From positions 1,612,001-1,676,000 of the forward strand of contig CP075494.1 in the NCBI GenBank assembly GCA_021613535.1: DNA of 64,000 nt, in the 5' to 3' direction. The notes below the pieces were generated by a model. That model was given only the letters and a program-made list of their open reading frames with translations, did not search any database and was not told where the DNA came from. The translations under genes were made by a program, and so were the position numbers. Shown in pieces: positions 12,188 to 23,237 of the stretch (the first letter of the stretch is position 1; every line of letters begins with the position of its first letter). The DNA is from Adineta vaga. Its lineage: Eukaryota > Rotifera.

Positions 12188-12381
12188 ATGACGATAACGA
12201 ACTTGTTCAGTGTATTCTTAGAAGATTTAGCTAATGAATTATTTGCTGAAATATTTTCTTATTTAAATGAAATCGATGTTTTAAATTCTTTTTCATGTCT
12301 TAATAACCGTTTTCAACGTTTAACTATCGAAAATTGTTTATTTTCCGATCTTCAATCGATACGTAAATGGACATTTCCATC
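12188..12381 (+). pseudogene. F-box N-terminal fragment cut at a telomere-like hairpin
   Basis: The frame opens with an F-box: LEDLANELFAEIFSYLNEID, then SFSCLNNRFQRL, the usual start of bdelloid F-box genes. After about 64 residues (RKWTFPS) the coding signal ends abruptly at the first base of the hairpin at 12382, and nothing downstream resumes an F-box/LRR protein. The gene is a truncated fragment; the F-box itself shows no lesion. The junction with the hairpin is exact enough to suggest that both arose in one event. Confidence 0.65.
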
Positions 12382-12436
12382 TTGAGGGTGTGGGTGCATC
12401 TTCTTAACCATCATTCTTCAATACACCCATCCTCAT
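12382..12436. repeat. Telomere-like hairpin (copy 6) at a gene break
   Basis: TTGAGGGTGTGGGTG on the left and ACACCCATCCTCA on the right around a loop of about 27 bp. The left end joins the truncated F-box frame directly. Confidence 0.7.
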
Positions 12437-12872
12437 AATGACTAAATCTATACAATCGAATAAAGACCGCAGGGCTTCATATCGGTTGGGCACTGCGATA
12501 TATATATATATCCAAGAAGTTATAAGTAATCTTTATGTTTTAATCAATGGGTTGAGAAATGCTTTTCCAAAGAAAAATAACGAGAAGAGCATGGTGATTC
12601 ATATACAGATAGATATTTCTCAAATGAATTCTACAACAACATCATATCAAGTTCTCGATTATGTATCAGTATTTTTAATCTTGAATAGAATGAACTACAA
12701 ATTGAAGGCAAGGACAAAACGGCAAATCAAAGTCTGCCATCTAGAGAGTATTCTACTATTTGCTTTTGACTTCATTTGAATGGTGATTTCAGTTGTTAAT
12801 ACGTATATTTTTGACAACGATAAAAAACGAAGATGAGATACAATACAAAATTCTGAAAAATCAGTATCACCC
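12437..12872. other. Spacer, no gene seen
   Basis: An open stretch at 12438-12779 has no recognisable domain and low-complexity composition, so I do not call it a gene. There is an AT run (TATATATATAT) near 12501. Confidence 0.4.
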
Positions 12873-13976
12873 TCAAGATTCGGGCACTTCGTTGTTTTCT
12901 TCTTGATTGAAAGGTCGCTTTATAGTAATGTGCAACTTACGCCCAATTTCTCTCGTAGAAAACCATGGACTCCATAAAGCTCTGTTTTTGAAAAAGATCT
13001 TATCCTTTTTTCCGAATGGGGAAATAATTAAATGACCACAAATTGTTCGATTTTCGAGAAGATGAGACCAACCCCATTCATCGAACATATCTTCATTAGA
13101 CCATACGAGATTTTTTTCATTTAAATGAAAATGAAATGTCAGTGATTGGAGTTGAGATGCTGTTTGCAATAGATATCCACTGTCCTTGTACCACGCACAC
13201 CATGTACAGCCGACTGATGTCTGAAAAACACGAACATTCGAGCGAAAAGTAGCGGATTTCAAGCAAGAGAGATGTATTTCTTTCCAAAATGAATGATCTA
13301 CATCAAGTGGTTGATTCATAGCAATGTCAAAAGAGCGAAGAAACGGGAGCAGTTTGAGAAGTTTAAGGAAAAATTCCCTATCAATTTGCTCTTTCATAAT
13401 CAAATGAGAGATGATTTGATTGCTTTGAATATCTTCAAGTCTATACAACCACAGACTTTGTAAACAGATTGATAATCTTCGTAACTGAGGTGGACTAATA
13501 GTAAGCACAAGTTTGGAATCAACAATACCTGAACAAGATATTGATAGTCTTTGAAGATGAGGTAGGCGTACTATTAGTGTTTTCAACTCATTGATCTATT
13601 CATGTCTGGATACACGAATAGTGATTGAATACAAATGCACTAAATCGGAAATGTACGCGCCAACAAATCTTAAAAGACACCCTGTTCGTGCGCGACCAGC
13701 AGTTAAAGCACGTATTGAATGTATTGGAAGATATGCGAAGGTAGATGACGATGATAGAGGTAATGCGAGATCATTTTTTCGTGCTTGAACATATACTTGG
13801 AGAGCTGGAGAATGAAGAAGAGATTCAAATAAAGAATTGAGGTTTTCAAATGCCCGTTTCAACTGAGAAGCTTCAAGATAAGTAAAGATTTGAAGAAGAA
13901 TTTCACAGGGTAAAAGTTCGATCGATGATATAAACATGTTGAGCGTCAAGTATCCATCTCTAGTAATCGGTCTCAA
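12873..13976 (-). pseudogene. F-box protein with one in-frame TAG
   Basis: A continuous 368-codon frame on the minus strand is broken only by a TAG at 13598-13596. Upstream lies the F-box (SIELLPCEILLQIFTYLEA, about residues 17-35) and FENLNSLFESLL. Downstream the same frame continues with leucine-rich segments: LKTLIVRLPHLQRLSISCSG, LLKLLPFLRSFDIA and LQSLTFHFHL. The split text, SITIRVSRHE-stop-INELKTLIVRL, reads as one uninterrupted LRR region, so a nonsense mutation is likelier than an intron. A substrate-receptor role in an SCF ubiquitin ligase would apply to the intact parent. A start at the second methionine (MFISSIELL) is also possible. Confidence 0.72.
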
Positions 13977-14473
13977 AATGAATATCTACAACAAATAAGA
14001 AATACTTGATTATCCAATGATTTAGTGAAAGTCGAAAATGTAGATGCGAGAGACGGCGGATGGATTAATTTCTTATTCGTTTGACACGAAATATATATGA
14101 GAAAAAATGTACATAATATTTTTTTTCTGACATACTGTCTGTTGTTATTTTCATACCAAAGGAACGTAGTGAGTAATGATCACGGTGTGAAAAAGGTGAC
14201 GTTATTTCCTCACACCACCCTCACACGCTAGTTATATACTGATCGTGAAGGTGAAGATGAAAGCATTTTACCAATTGGAACAAGTAAATGCTTCTTATCT
14301 TGTTCATTTCATTGAAATTGAAGAAAACAATCAAAAAGAACATGTCGCATCTGCAATGAATAATTTACAAATGAAATAAACTGTCGAAATAGTGGCATAG
14401 GGAAATGAACACGGAAAGGAATCTTGGTTGGTAAAATCGTACGACTAATTAAAATTGATGTATTCAGATTTTC
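13977..14473. other. Intergenic, with one weak G-rich inverted pair
   Basis: No gene recognised. At 14181-14226 CACGGTGTG is followed by CACACCACCCTCACAC, a decayed member of the telomere-like family. Confidence 0.4.
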
Positions 14474-15917
14474 TCATGAATAAATTTCTGATAAAAATCG
14501 TTGAATATTTCCTTCGATATCTGATAGTTCTTCTGCGAAAAAATCAGGAGCTTTTTGGTAGATAATCAATACTTGTTGATAAGACTCTAAAGCCATTTTC
14601 AATCGATTTAATTGTTCATAACATTTCGCAATATTTACTAAACTTTCAGCAAGATCATGATCATTATCTTGTATTAATTCAAGTTCTTCGAATGTTTAAC
14701 ATTCTCGACGAGATTTATATATTTCATAAACCATTAAATTATCTGATATTAGTTTGTTTTGGAGACCTTGTGAAAAAAAATAAAATGCCATTTGTCGATT
14801 TTCCATTTTAATATCAATTGTATATCGACAAGCTAAACGAATTAAATCATCAATACATTGATCAAATGGTAATAACCGAAAAAGTAAATTAACTATAGGT
14901 CTTAAATTATGATAAACAGCTGACATCATTGGTGTGAAATTATTTGCATTGACTTGTAGATATTCATTTGTATGTTTAACAAGAATTTCAATCATTTTAA
15001 TATCTCTTTTATAAACAGCATAATCAAGAGGAGTTACACTATCATAATCTTGTATGTTAGGATTAGCATTACATTTTAAAAGACTCTGTACAATACGATA
15101 ATAACCTTGATTAACAACATGATGTAATATATGTTTGTTAAAGTCTAATTGTATATCACATCCTTGATTTAGGAGATAATCGACTAATATCTCATTGTTT
15201 TGTTCAACAGCGGATTTTAAAAAACTATCTGCATTAATATCAACATATGCATATTGAACAAGTTCTTGTACAAGATCTAAATCTCCTATTTGACATGCAT
15301 TCCATAATGGGACTCGTTCGATATTGTAAGATTCATGAAGTAAATCATCTTCTAATTTCTCATTATATATTTTATGTAATAGTAATCGAACACATTTTGT
15401 ATGTCTAATACGAATAGCATGTGAAAGAATATTAATAAATGGTGGATAATCTTGAAAAATTAACTTATTTCTGCAATATATTTCTTTCCCATTAAAATTC
15501 TTGATTGATGGTAAAAGAGATTCAAGAAGATCATCATCGTTAAGATCGATAATAACACAAATTTCTTTCCATTGTATCTATATAATCTTTTATTTCTTGC
15601 CACCATTCGTATTCATCTAAATCAACTTCAGAATTATAATATATTTTCTCTAAAAATATATCTTCAGTAAAACCAATTATTTGATATTTGATTTTCGATC
15701 GAGTTGACTGTTGTTTTTTATCTATTGAATTTAAATAAAAAGAAATTATTTTATTCGAATATTATTCTACTTTACCTAAATGTAAATTTGATGAACTAAC
15801 ATATTGATTCGTCCTTTTTCGAACATTCTGTCTATTTTGTTGATGAAGTTGTTTACACTCCCGTGAATCTGAAGTAATAGTCATTGTTATGCAAAACTGA
15901 TTCTCTACAGTATGCAT
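14474..15917 (-). pseudogene. Ankyrin-repeat/TPR protein with a frameshift and an in-frame stop
   Basis: The model begins near 15917 (MHTVENQF) and has one 54-bp intron, 15722-15775. The central part is ankyrin repeats: NIERVPLWNACQIGDLDLVQ, NEILVDYLLNQGCDI, DYDSVTPLDYAVYKRDIKM and NNFTPMMSAVYHNLRPIVN. The end is a TPR-like helix pair (HDLAESLVNIAKCYEQLNRL, MALESYQQVLIIYQ), ending in TGA at 14474. Two lesions are visible: a one-base insertion in an A-rich run near 15563-15570, and a TAA at 14698-14696 between SRREC and TFEELELIQD. Apart from these the frame is well kept. A protein-interaction scaffold is the likely ancestral role. Upstream, the frame runs through the hairpin at 15974, so the true start is uncertain. 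Confidence 0.7.
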
Positions 15918-15973
15918 TTTATATATTAGATATCTCAAATCGTTGTGCGATTCATTTACTTTGTCAACTGATT

Positions 15974-16024
15974 TTAGGGTGTGGGTGTGGGTGTGGATAT
16001 TATTATTCACACCCACCTCTCAAG
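15974..16024. repeat. Telomere-like hairpin (copy 8) at the 5' edge of a gene
   Basis: TAGGGTGTGGGTGTGGGTG is followed after a loop of about 10 bp by CACACCCACCTCTCA. It lies directly upstream of the ankyrin/TPR gene, whose frame can be read through it. Confidence 0.75.
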
Positions 16025-16073
16025 ATTCAAGATGAGAAGCTCTACAATTTACATAAAGTGAAATTGTTAAAAC

Positions 16074-16376
16074 ATGAGAATACGTAACGATTTAATTCAA
16101 TTCTATAATTATTATATTTCATCAGGTTCTCCTAATCGTCGAAAATTAATGGTTTTTATTCGATCATCACCATTGGCATCTACGTTAAGAAATGAAATAG
16201 CTAAGAATAGTATTAACGAAAACATAATCATAATCGAAAAAGTCGGAAAACGACAAAATATTAAATTTACCAAAAGTAAAATTCGATCTATTTCAAATTA
16301 TAATATATATTATAACAATATGTCCGTATTATATTCAGTTCTATCGTTTTTTAATTTTAGTAAAATAAAAATTTAA
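16074..16376 (+). CDS. Hypothetical protein, 100 residues, weak support
   Basis: An open frame with a basic, serine- and isoleucine-rich product (IRSSPLASTLRNEIAKN, IIIIEKVGKRQNIKF). I recognise no family. Codons are less extremely AT-biased than the spacer around it, which is the only positive sign. It ends one base before the 3' end of the opposing TPR gene. It could be a chance frame or the tail of a decayed gene. Confidence 0.22.
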   Translation: MRIRNDLIQFYNYYISSGSPNRRKLMVFIRSSPLASTLRNEIAKNSINENIIIIEKVGKRQNIKFTKSKIRSISNYNIYYNNMSVLYSVLSFFNFSKIKI

Positions 16377-16864
16377 TTAAATGAAGAGTTCCTCTGGAAT
16401 TACATAATTATCACTGATTTGAATTTGTCTAATAATACACATGATGTTGAAACCATACATATCATTATTTTGTTTATATATAAACATAACTTGTTGAAGA
16501 TGTTCTATAACTTGATTCCAATTCTCTTGTCGTTCATATATGATTGCTAAAGCGACATGCATAATCGTTTGTTCTTGTTGATTTGTTTCTGAACAAAATT
16601 GAAGAGCTTTATAAGAATTTTCTAAAGCTAAATCGAATTGATTTAATAGAAAATAAATCAAACCACGTCCACAATATATTTCAATAATTTGATAAGGATC
16701 ATTATCTGATTGAAGTAAAGCTCGATCAAGACAATCTAATGCAAATGGATATTTTTTTAAATCAAGATAAATAACAAACATATTAAATAGATAATCCTTA
16801 TCAGTACAATATTCATTTTTATCAATTTCTTTTAAATCATTTAAACTTCTACTAAGATGAATTT
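16377..16864 (-). pseudogene. TPR protein, N-terminus cut off by the transposon
   Basis: About 160 residues of tetratricopeptide repeats: YLFNMFVIYLDLKKYPFALD, EIYCGRGLIYFLLNQFDLAL, TIMHVALAIIYERQENWNQV, then a C-terminal EELFI stop at 16377. The frame runs without a stop into the transposon's terminal inverted repeat at 16865, so the apparent start at 16937 lies in transposon sequence. At least one TPR and the original start are missing. The repeats look like the kinesin-light-chain-type TPR tails common in bdelloid multidomain proteins. The other half of the gene is not found on the far side of the element. Confidence 0.7.
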
Positions 16865-17219
16865 TTGACTTACGAGGGAAGTTCCCCAGGTGTTTAAGAC
16901 TTTTAGATCCCATCTTTTGGCGACAGGTAGACCTCAATGAGGTATGAAAAACCTCAAGAGGATTTATCCCCTCGCTCCTTTATTCTCGAGATATTCAATT
17001 CCCCAGATATACACGAAACAGGACTGAAATGAAAAATGATCGTTTTGAAAGAGTAGTATAGTATTCAAATGAAACTATTCTACAGCTTCGGACATCGCTC
17101 ACCTCGTCTATTCTCCATTTAGTACTAGGTACAATGTTATCAGTATCATCTCTATGGGCTGTTCATTGAGTCACAGACGACTCATAACTCTTCATTTCAA
17201 ACTTGATTTCATTATATAG
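16865..17219 (+). repeat. Left terminal inverted repeat, with about 77-bp insert
   Basis: Matches the complement of 21872-22152. At about 17131-17206 it carries extra sequence (AGTACTAGGTACAATG...) absent from the right copy, after which the match resumes at TTTCAAACTTGATTTCATTA. Confidence 0.85.
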
Positions 17220-17960
17220 TAGAGGAGAATAATAAAAGCAGATAATTCATTAGCTATTTTCTTTTCATCGTCCATGATGGCATACCAACATGTCTGACTG
17301 ATAACTACACGTGTTCTTTGTGTACATCTGTCTACTTTTTTCTTCGTGTTCTCTGCTTCATGGCGCTATCGTGCCACGAGATTATATCTGTCTTCACTCG
17401 ATTGTTTACGGTATACAAGTCGCATACGACCAAACACTCGATACCGATATCTTTATACACATTTCAAAATGATTAGTCTCGCAAACGTTGTAAAGATTTT
17501 CTCTGATCGTGCATCGAACTTATCGTCCACTGTGTCAAACAACACGACGTCCGCCACTTCTATCACAAATCGTGAATGTGAAGTAGCCGATCTTTTGTGC
17601 AATGTTCTGGAATCAATTACTAGTAGTCATTCGCATTCCTTCGAAGTCGAAACAACTCTGGACCATGATCTAGTCGATGACGACTTTATCGATGATGCCG
17701 AACGCGAAGATATTAGCGAAGAAACATCGGATCCCAACTGGAAAGATGAGGATGAAGATGAAGATAAAGTGTTGTGCCAACGATTTTCACTTGATTACAT
17801 GGCTAAGGCAGTCGAATTCTATGACGAAATTAATCCACAAACTGGAAAAAGAAAGCGACGATCGGAGACGGTGAAACACCGCTTCCAACGTATCCCGCAT
17901 CAAATTTATCTCTCGCGCTTTCGCCGTTATCTCATACATGTATTAGTCGAAAAGACGTTT

Positions 17961-18520
17961 CAACTATTCAACTTTTAATTCGAGTTTTAAACTATTCAAC
18001 TTCTAAATTTATAAGTTTATAATTCGAGTACTCGAGTTTTAAACTATTCAACTTCTAAATTTATAAGTTTATAATTCGAGTACTCGAGTTTTAAACTATT
18101 CAACTTCTAAATTTATAAGTTTATAATTCGAGTACTCGAGTTTTAAACTATTCAACTTCTAAATTTATAAGTTTATAATTCGAGTACTCGAGTTTTAAAC
18201 TATTCAACTTCTAAATTTATAAGTTTATAATTCGAGTACTCGAGTTTTAAACTATTCAACTTCTAAATTTATAAGTTTATAATTCGAGTACTCGAGTTTT
18301 AAACTATTCAACTTCTAAATTTATAAGTTTATAATTCGAGTACTCGAGTTTTAAACTATTCAACTTCTAAATTTATAAGTTTATAGTTCGAGTACTCGAG
18401 TTTTAAACTATTCAACTTCTAAATTTATAAGTTTATAGTTCGAGTACTCGAGTTTTAAACTATTCAACTTCTAAATTTATAAGTTTATAATTCGAGTACT
18501 CGAGTTTTAAACTACTGAAC
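17961..18520 (+). repeat. 52-bp tandem array, forward arm (about 10 copies)
   Basis: Near-identical 52-bp units, each centred on the palindrome CGAGTACTCG and containing TTCAACTTCTAAATTTATAA. Ten copies of the palindrome are countable. The same unit occurs in inverted orientation at 19341-20635, so the two arrays can pair. Confidence 0.95.
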
Positions 18521-18628
18521 TTTTGAACTTTGAAAACTGAGATTCCGAATATAAAGGTTAACAACTTTTACACTTTCAGATTTGAACTGTCAAGTATGAA
18601 ATTTAACATTTCAACTTTAGATTATAAA

Positions 18629-19290
18629 TTTGAGGGTGTGGGTGCGGAGGTGGGTGTTGTAACCCGACGAGCAAAGTGAGGGTGTGGGAGTGGGTGTTGC
18701 ACGGGAACAAGCAAAGTGAGGGTGCGGGGGTAAGTGCTGTAAGGCGACGAGCAAAGTGTGGGTGCGGAGGTAGGTGTTGTAACCCGACGAGCAAAGTGAG
18801 GGTGTGGGGGTGGGTGTTGCACGCGAACAAGCAAAGTAAGGGTGCGGGATAAGTGCTGTGAGGCGACGAGCAAAGTGAGGGTGCGGGGGTAAGTGCTGTG
18901 AGGCGACGAGCAAAGTGTGGGTGCGGAGGTAGGTGTTGTAACCCGACGAGCAAAGTGAGGGTGTGGGGGTGGGTGTTGCACGCGAACAAGCAAAGTGAGG
19001 GTGCGGGGATAAGTGCTGTGAGGCGACGAGCAAAGTGTGGGTGCGGAAGTAGGTGTTGTAACCCGACGAGCAAAGTGAGGGTGTGGGGGTGGGTGTTGCA
19101 CGCGAACAAGCAAAGTGAGGGTGCGGGGATAAGTGCTGTAAGGCGACGAGCAAAGTGTGGGTGCGGTGGTGGGTGTTGCAAGGGAACAAGCAAAGTGAGG
19201 CTGCGGGAGTTAGTGCTGTGAGGCGACGAGCAAAGTGAGGGTGTGGGTGTTGCAAGGGAACAGCCCAAGTGAGAGTGCAGGGGTAGAAGC
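18629..19290 (+). repeat. G-rich 40-bp satellite with 120-bp higher-order unit
   Basis: About 16 monomers of 40 bp, each starting GCAAAGTG followed by a telomere-like GGGTGTGGGGGTGGGTG-type core. Three monomer types (ending CGCGAACAA, GAGGCGACGA and ACCCGACGA) recur in order, forming a 120-bp higher-order repeat in the middle. The array opens with TTTGAGGGTGTGGGTG, the same start as the dispersed hairpins. It sits at the apex of the palindrome formed by the two 52-bp arrays. Confidence 0.92.
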
Positions 19291-19340
19291 GAAGTGCTCA
19301 ATCATGGTTTCACCTAGCCAGCTTTTTTCGAGCTGAACAG

Positions 19341-20635
19341 TTTAAAACTCGAGTACTCGAATTATAAACTTATAAATTTAGAAGTTGAATAGTTTAAAAC
19401 TCGAGTACTCGAATTATAAACTTATAAATTTAGAAGTTGAATAGTTTAAAACTCGAGTACTCGAATTATAAACTTATAAATTTAGAAGTTGAATAGTTTA
19501 AAACTCGAGTACTCGAATTATAAACTTATAAGTTTAGAAGTTGAATAGTTTAAAACTCGAGTACTCGAATTATAAACTTATAAATTTAGAAGTTGAATAG
19601 TTTAAAACTCGAGTACTCGAATTATAAACTTATAAATTTAGAAGTTGAATAGTTTAAAACTCGAGTACTCGAATTATAAACTTATAAATTTAGAAGTTGA
19701 ATAGTTTAAAACTCGAGTACTCGAATTATAAACTTATAAATTTAGAAGTTGAATAGTTTAAAACTCGAGTACTCGAATTATAAACTTATAAATTTAGAAG
19801 TTGAATAGTTTAAAACTCGAGTACTCGAATTATAAACTTATAAATTTAGAAGTTGAATAGTTTAAAACTCGAGTACTCGAATTATAAACTTATAAATTTA
19901 GAAGTTGAATAGTTTAAAACTCGAGTACTCGAATTATAAACTTATAAATTTAGAAGTTGAATAGTTTAAAACTCGAGTACTCGAATTATAAACTTATAAA
20001 TTTAGAAGTTGAATAGTTTAAAACTCGAGTACTCGAATTATAAACTTATAAATTTAGAAGTTGAATAGTTTAAAACTCGAGTACTCGAATTATAAACTTA
20101 TAAATTTAGAAGTTGAATAGTTTAAAACTCGAGTACTCGAATTATAAACTTATAAATTTAGAAGTTGAATAGTTTAAAACTCGAGTACTCGAATTATAAA
20201 CTTATAAGTTTAGAAGTTGAATAGTTTTAAAACTCGAGTACTCGAATTATAAACTTATAAATTTAGAAGTTGAATAGTTTAAAACTCGAGTACTCGAATT
20301 ATAAACTTATAAATTTAGAAGTTGAATAGTTTAAAACTCGAGTACTCGAATTATAAACTTATAAATTTAGAAGTTGAATAGTTTAAAACTCGAGTACTCG
20401 AATTATAAACTTATAAATTTAGAAGTTGAATAGTTTAAAACTCGAGTACTCGAATTATAAACTTATAAATTTAGAAGTTGAATAGTTTAAAACTCGAGTA
20501 CTCGAATTATAAACTTATAAATTTAGAAGTTGAATAGTTTAAAACTCGAGTACTCGAATTATAAACTTATAAATTTAGAAGTTGAATAGTTTAAAACTCG
20601 AGTACTCGAATTATAAACTTATAAATTTAGAAGTT
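19341..20635 (-). repeat. 52-bp tandem array, inverted arm (about 25 copies)
   Basis: Reverse-complement copies of the 52-bp unit of 17961-18520, nearly homogenised; scattered single changes (for example TATAAGTTTAG near 19530 and 20208) and one extra T near 20226 are visible. It joins transposase coding sequence directly at about 20636. Confidence 0.95.
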
Positions 20636-21871
20636 GAAGAAGAAGTTTTATACTCGAATCGAATTAACGATTTCTACACTACTCGCTGCTTCAAAACATT
20701 GGTTGCACACCTTTAAACACAAACACAATATTGTCTCGCGCAAGGTAACGAAGGTGAGAGGTTTGAAATTTTTCATCAGAAACGTGAGAAGGGAGCTCTT
20801 CTATAAAAACAGATCAACATGGACAAGAGAGACTTTCAAAGTTTCAGATTTGTCGATTTTGCACAACCATCTTCTGACCTAAGATTTTTTGAGATCAAAT
20901 GCACTGTATTTGTTTGTTTTCGCTAGATTGTGACGAAACGCCACGTGGAAGATAAAGAGACGATCAGAACTTCGGCTGATCAGTTCGTAGCTGATGTTCG
21001 CAGACGCTTACCTCAGTACGAAGAACACGCAGTTCTAAACACTGACCAAAGCGAAATCCAGCTCGAATTTCACTCTACACGAACACTGAGTCATCGAGGA
21101 GAGAAGGTAACAATCGGATCCGTTCGCTCTGTGAATGCTACCACACATAGCTATACAGCGCAGCCCACAATCACACTTGACGGTTACCTCCTCTCGCCGC
21201 TGTATCTCTGTCTGAAGGAGCCCACAGGACGTCTGAGCGATAATATTCGCTCACACCTCTTCAAGACCTCGAATGTGGTGATCACATGCAGTAGCTCTGG
21301 AAAGCTTACAACATCCTTGGTCGAATACTGGCGCGATCACGTACTCCTCCCGTCACTGAAAAAGCATCAGAAGTTTCTACTCATCTCGGACTGTTGGGGT
21401 GGGCAGACGTATGGAAAGGGACTATACGATCATATTCCCGGATGCACAAGGCTAGAGATACCGAAGAAAACGACCGATCAAATTCAACCACTGGATGTCT
21501 TTTTCAACAGGCAGATGAAAGTGATTCCTCGTCGATTATACGATCGCGTGCTTCTCGATGAACTCGACATCAACATGAGCGAACGAAATAATATTATTCG
21601 TCTCATGTCTCTCACTCACAACCAACTCTCGGCCACAGTATTTCATACGATGATTCGACACGCTTGGTACGCAAGCGGTTACACGGATAACCATCCTGGG
21701 CCCTTCAAAACAGTGGGCGAAGTGTGTTTTTCCTTCCATGAAACAGCATGCGCTGCATCTCCATGCGATGCGGCTCCTTTCATCTGTCGCAGCTGGTGTG
21801 GCAAGCCACTGTGTTTCAACCACTTTTTTCTGAACTATCATTTTCATTGATTTACTGTTGTGCCGATTTTT

Positions 21872-22152
21872 CTATTATATAATGAAATCAAGTTTGAAAT
21901 GGAGAATAGACGAGGTGAGCGATGTCCGAAGCTGTAGAATAGTTTCATTTGAATACTATACTACTCTTTCAAAACGATCATTTTTCATTTCAGTCCTGTT
22001 TCGTGTATATCTGGGGAATTGAATATCTCGAGAATAAAGGAGCGAGGGGATAAATCCTCTTGAGGTTTTTCATACCTCATTGAGGTCTACCTGTCACCCA
22101 AAGATGGGATCTAAAAGTCTTAAACACCTGGGGAACTTCCCTCGTAAGTCAA
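21872..22152 (-). repeat. Right terminal inverted repeat
   Basis: 281 bp, the complement of the left repeat without its 77-bp insert. Differences include CATCTTTGGGTGACAGG where the left copy reads CATCTTTTGGCGACAGG. Confidence 0.88.
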
Positions 22153-22196
22153 CTTAGAATTATCGAGTTTGATGTTTCCTTTTTTTGTTGAATAAG

Positions 22197-23237
22197 GTGT
22201 TCCATTGGCTTGGGCATTAACTAGTAACAAAAAACAACAAACTTATGACAAAATTTGGTCTGTAATAACTAAATGGTCATTGAAGAATCAATCACCAACG
22301 AAAGTGAAACGATTCATTCTTGATTTCGAAACAGCTCAACGTAATTCAATTAAACAACATGTAAGTGTATATACAACGTTTCTTGAGTTTGATCCTTTCA
22401 ATTTCTTATAATACTCAAAATATTCTGTCATCGTCTTGTCTTTTTTTATAGTTTGTAGGAGCCGAAATTACCGGCTATTGGTTCCACTTTTGTAAATGTT
22501 TATATAAAAATATTGGACAACTTGGTTTAATATCTGCTTATCGAGATGATGTAGCTATTAGAACGTGGCTCAGATCATTTATGGCTTTATCACTTTTTGA
22601 TAATGATATTTTTCCATGTGTAATTGAACATTTACAAAAACATATTCCAACTGATTCAGATCAATGTCGCAACTTTCTACATTATTTCGAATCTCAATGG
22701 CTTGTATCCGTTCCAAGGCAATATTGGCATGTGGGAAATTTAATTCCAAGAAGCAACAATTGGCTTGAAGGTAATTTATTTTGTTTCGTAGATGAGAGTG
22801 ATTTTCTAAATCAAGTCAATACCATCTCGTATGTTAGCTTACATTTCTTTTTTCTTCTCATTCTAGGATATAATAATCGTATTGGAAATCGATTTAGTGA
22901 TCGTCCTACTGTATGGTTGTTTCTGTACCGTCTATTGATTGAAGAACAAATAATTGAACAACGTGTACAAAAACTTGTAGCTGATAAAATTCGAACAAGT
23001 GACAGTGCACGTGCTCCAGAAAACGATACCATAAGTCAATCGATATCAAATTTGAATAAGAAATATATTAGTGGAAAATTAAACATTGAAAAATATTTGA
23101 AGGCATGCATATTTTTGATTGGTAATGCTGATATTGATAGTGCTAACGCTAACAAAATAGTTTCATCAACAGCAAGCGCAGTATGTCAAACAACACCATC
23201 ACCACCGAAGAAGAAGAAACTTGCAGCTGAAAGATAA
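22197..23237 (+). pseudogene. MULE-type transposase gene, 5' end missing
   Basis: Exons 22197-22360, 22452-22770 and 22867-23237 join in frame (donors GTAAGT and GTAATT; acceptors TATAG and TCTAG). The product reads as a MULE transposase domain: LAWALTSNKKQQTYDKIW, FILDFETAQRNSIKQHFVG, then ITGYWFHFCKCLYKNIGQLG and RSNNWLEGYNNRIGNRF. The E in the ETAQ region and the following C-x-F-H-F-C-type segment match the usual domain end. The N-terminal zinc-finger (FLYWCH-like) and first catalytic part are absent, because the transposon boundary at 22152 lies 44 bp upstream. The last exon ends with a lysine-rich tail. No stop occurs inside the model. Bdelloids carry many such domesticated or decaying MULE genes. 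Confidence 0.7.

Larger units (their letters stand above)
17346..21850 (+). pseudogene. Pogo/Tc5-like transposase split by satellite insertion
   Basis: Three coding pieces. 17346-17978 has an acidic segment then MAKAVEFYDEINPQTGKRKR and VKHRFQRIPHQIYLSRFRRY, a first DNA-binding region. 20634-20753 resumes with LLAASKHWLHTFKHKHNIVS and RKVTK, typical of a CENP-B/Tc5 helix-turn-helix. A phase-0 intron (20754-20926) leads to 20927-21850, the catalytic domain. The acids are D39 (NTDQS), D154 (LISDCWGG) and D189 (QPLDVFF) counted from 20930, a DD34D spacing as in the Tc1/mariner/pogo superfamily. A predicted 30 or so residues between the first two pieces are missing, replaced by the repeat block at 17961-20635. 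Unless the block is spliced out as an intron, the enzyme is broken. The catalytic exon itself has no stop. Confidence 0.82.
16865..22152. mobile_element. Pogo-like DNA transposon with ~280-bp TIRs and an internal palindromic satellite
   Basis: A 5288-bp element bounded by long inverted repeats that both begin TTGACTTACGAGGGAAGTTC. Inside are a CENP-B/Tc5-type helix-turn-helix segment and a DDE transposase on the plus strand, split by about 2.7 kb of tandem repeats. No target duplication is seen: flanking bases are GATGAATTT on the left and CTTAGAATT on the right, with no TA pair. The two flanks carry unrelated truncated genes (TPR, MULE), so recombination between two copies, or deletion, may have replaced one flank. 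Confidence 0.85.

Noticed and set aside
18603-19301. Long open frames on both strands in the G-rich array
   Set aside because: They are translations of 40-bp repeats in several frames at once, with no start context or domain.
17961-20635. CRISPR-like array
   Set aside because: Units are contiguous 52-bp and 40-bp tandem repeats without unique spacers, inside a eukaryotic transposon.
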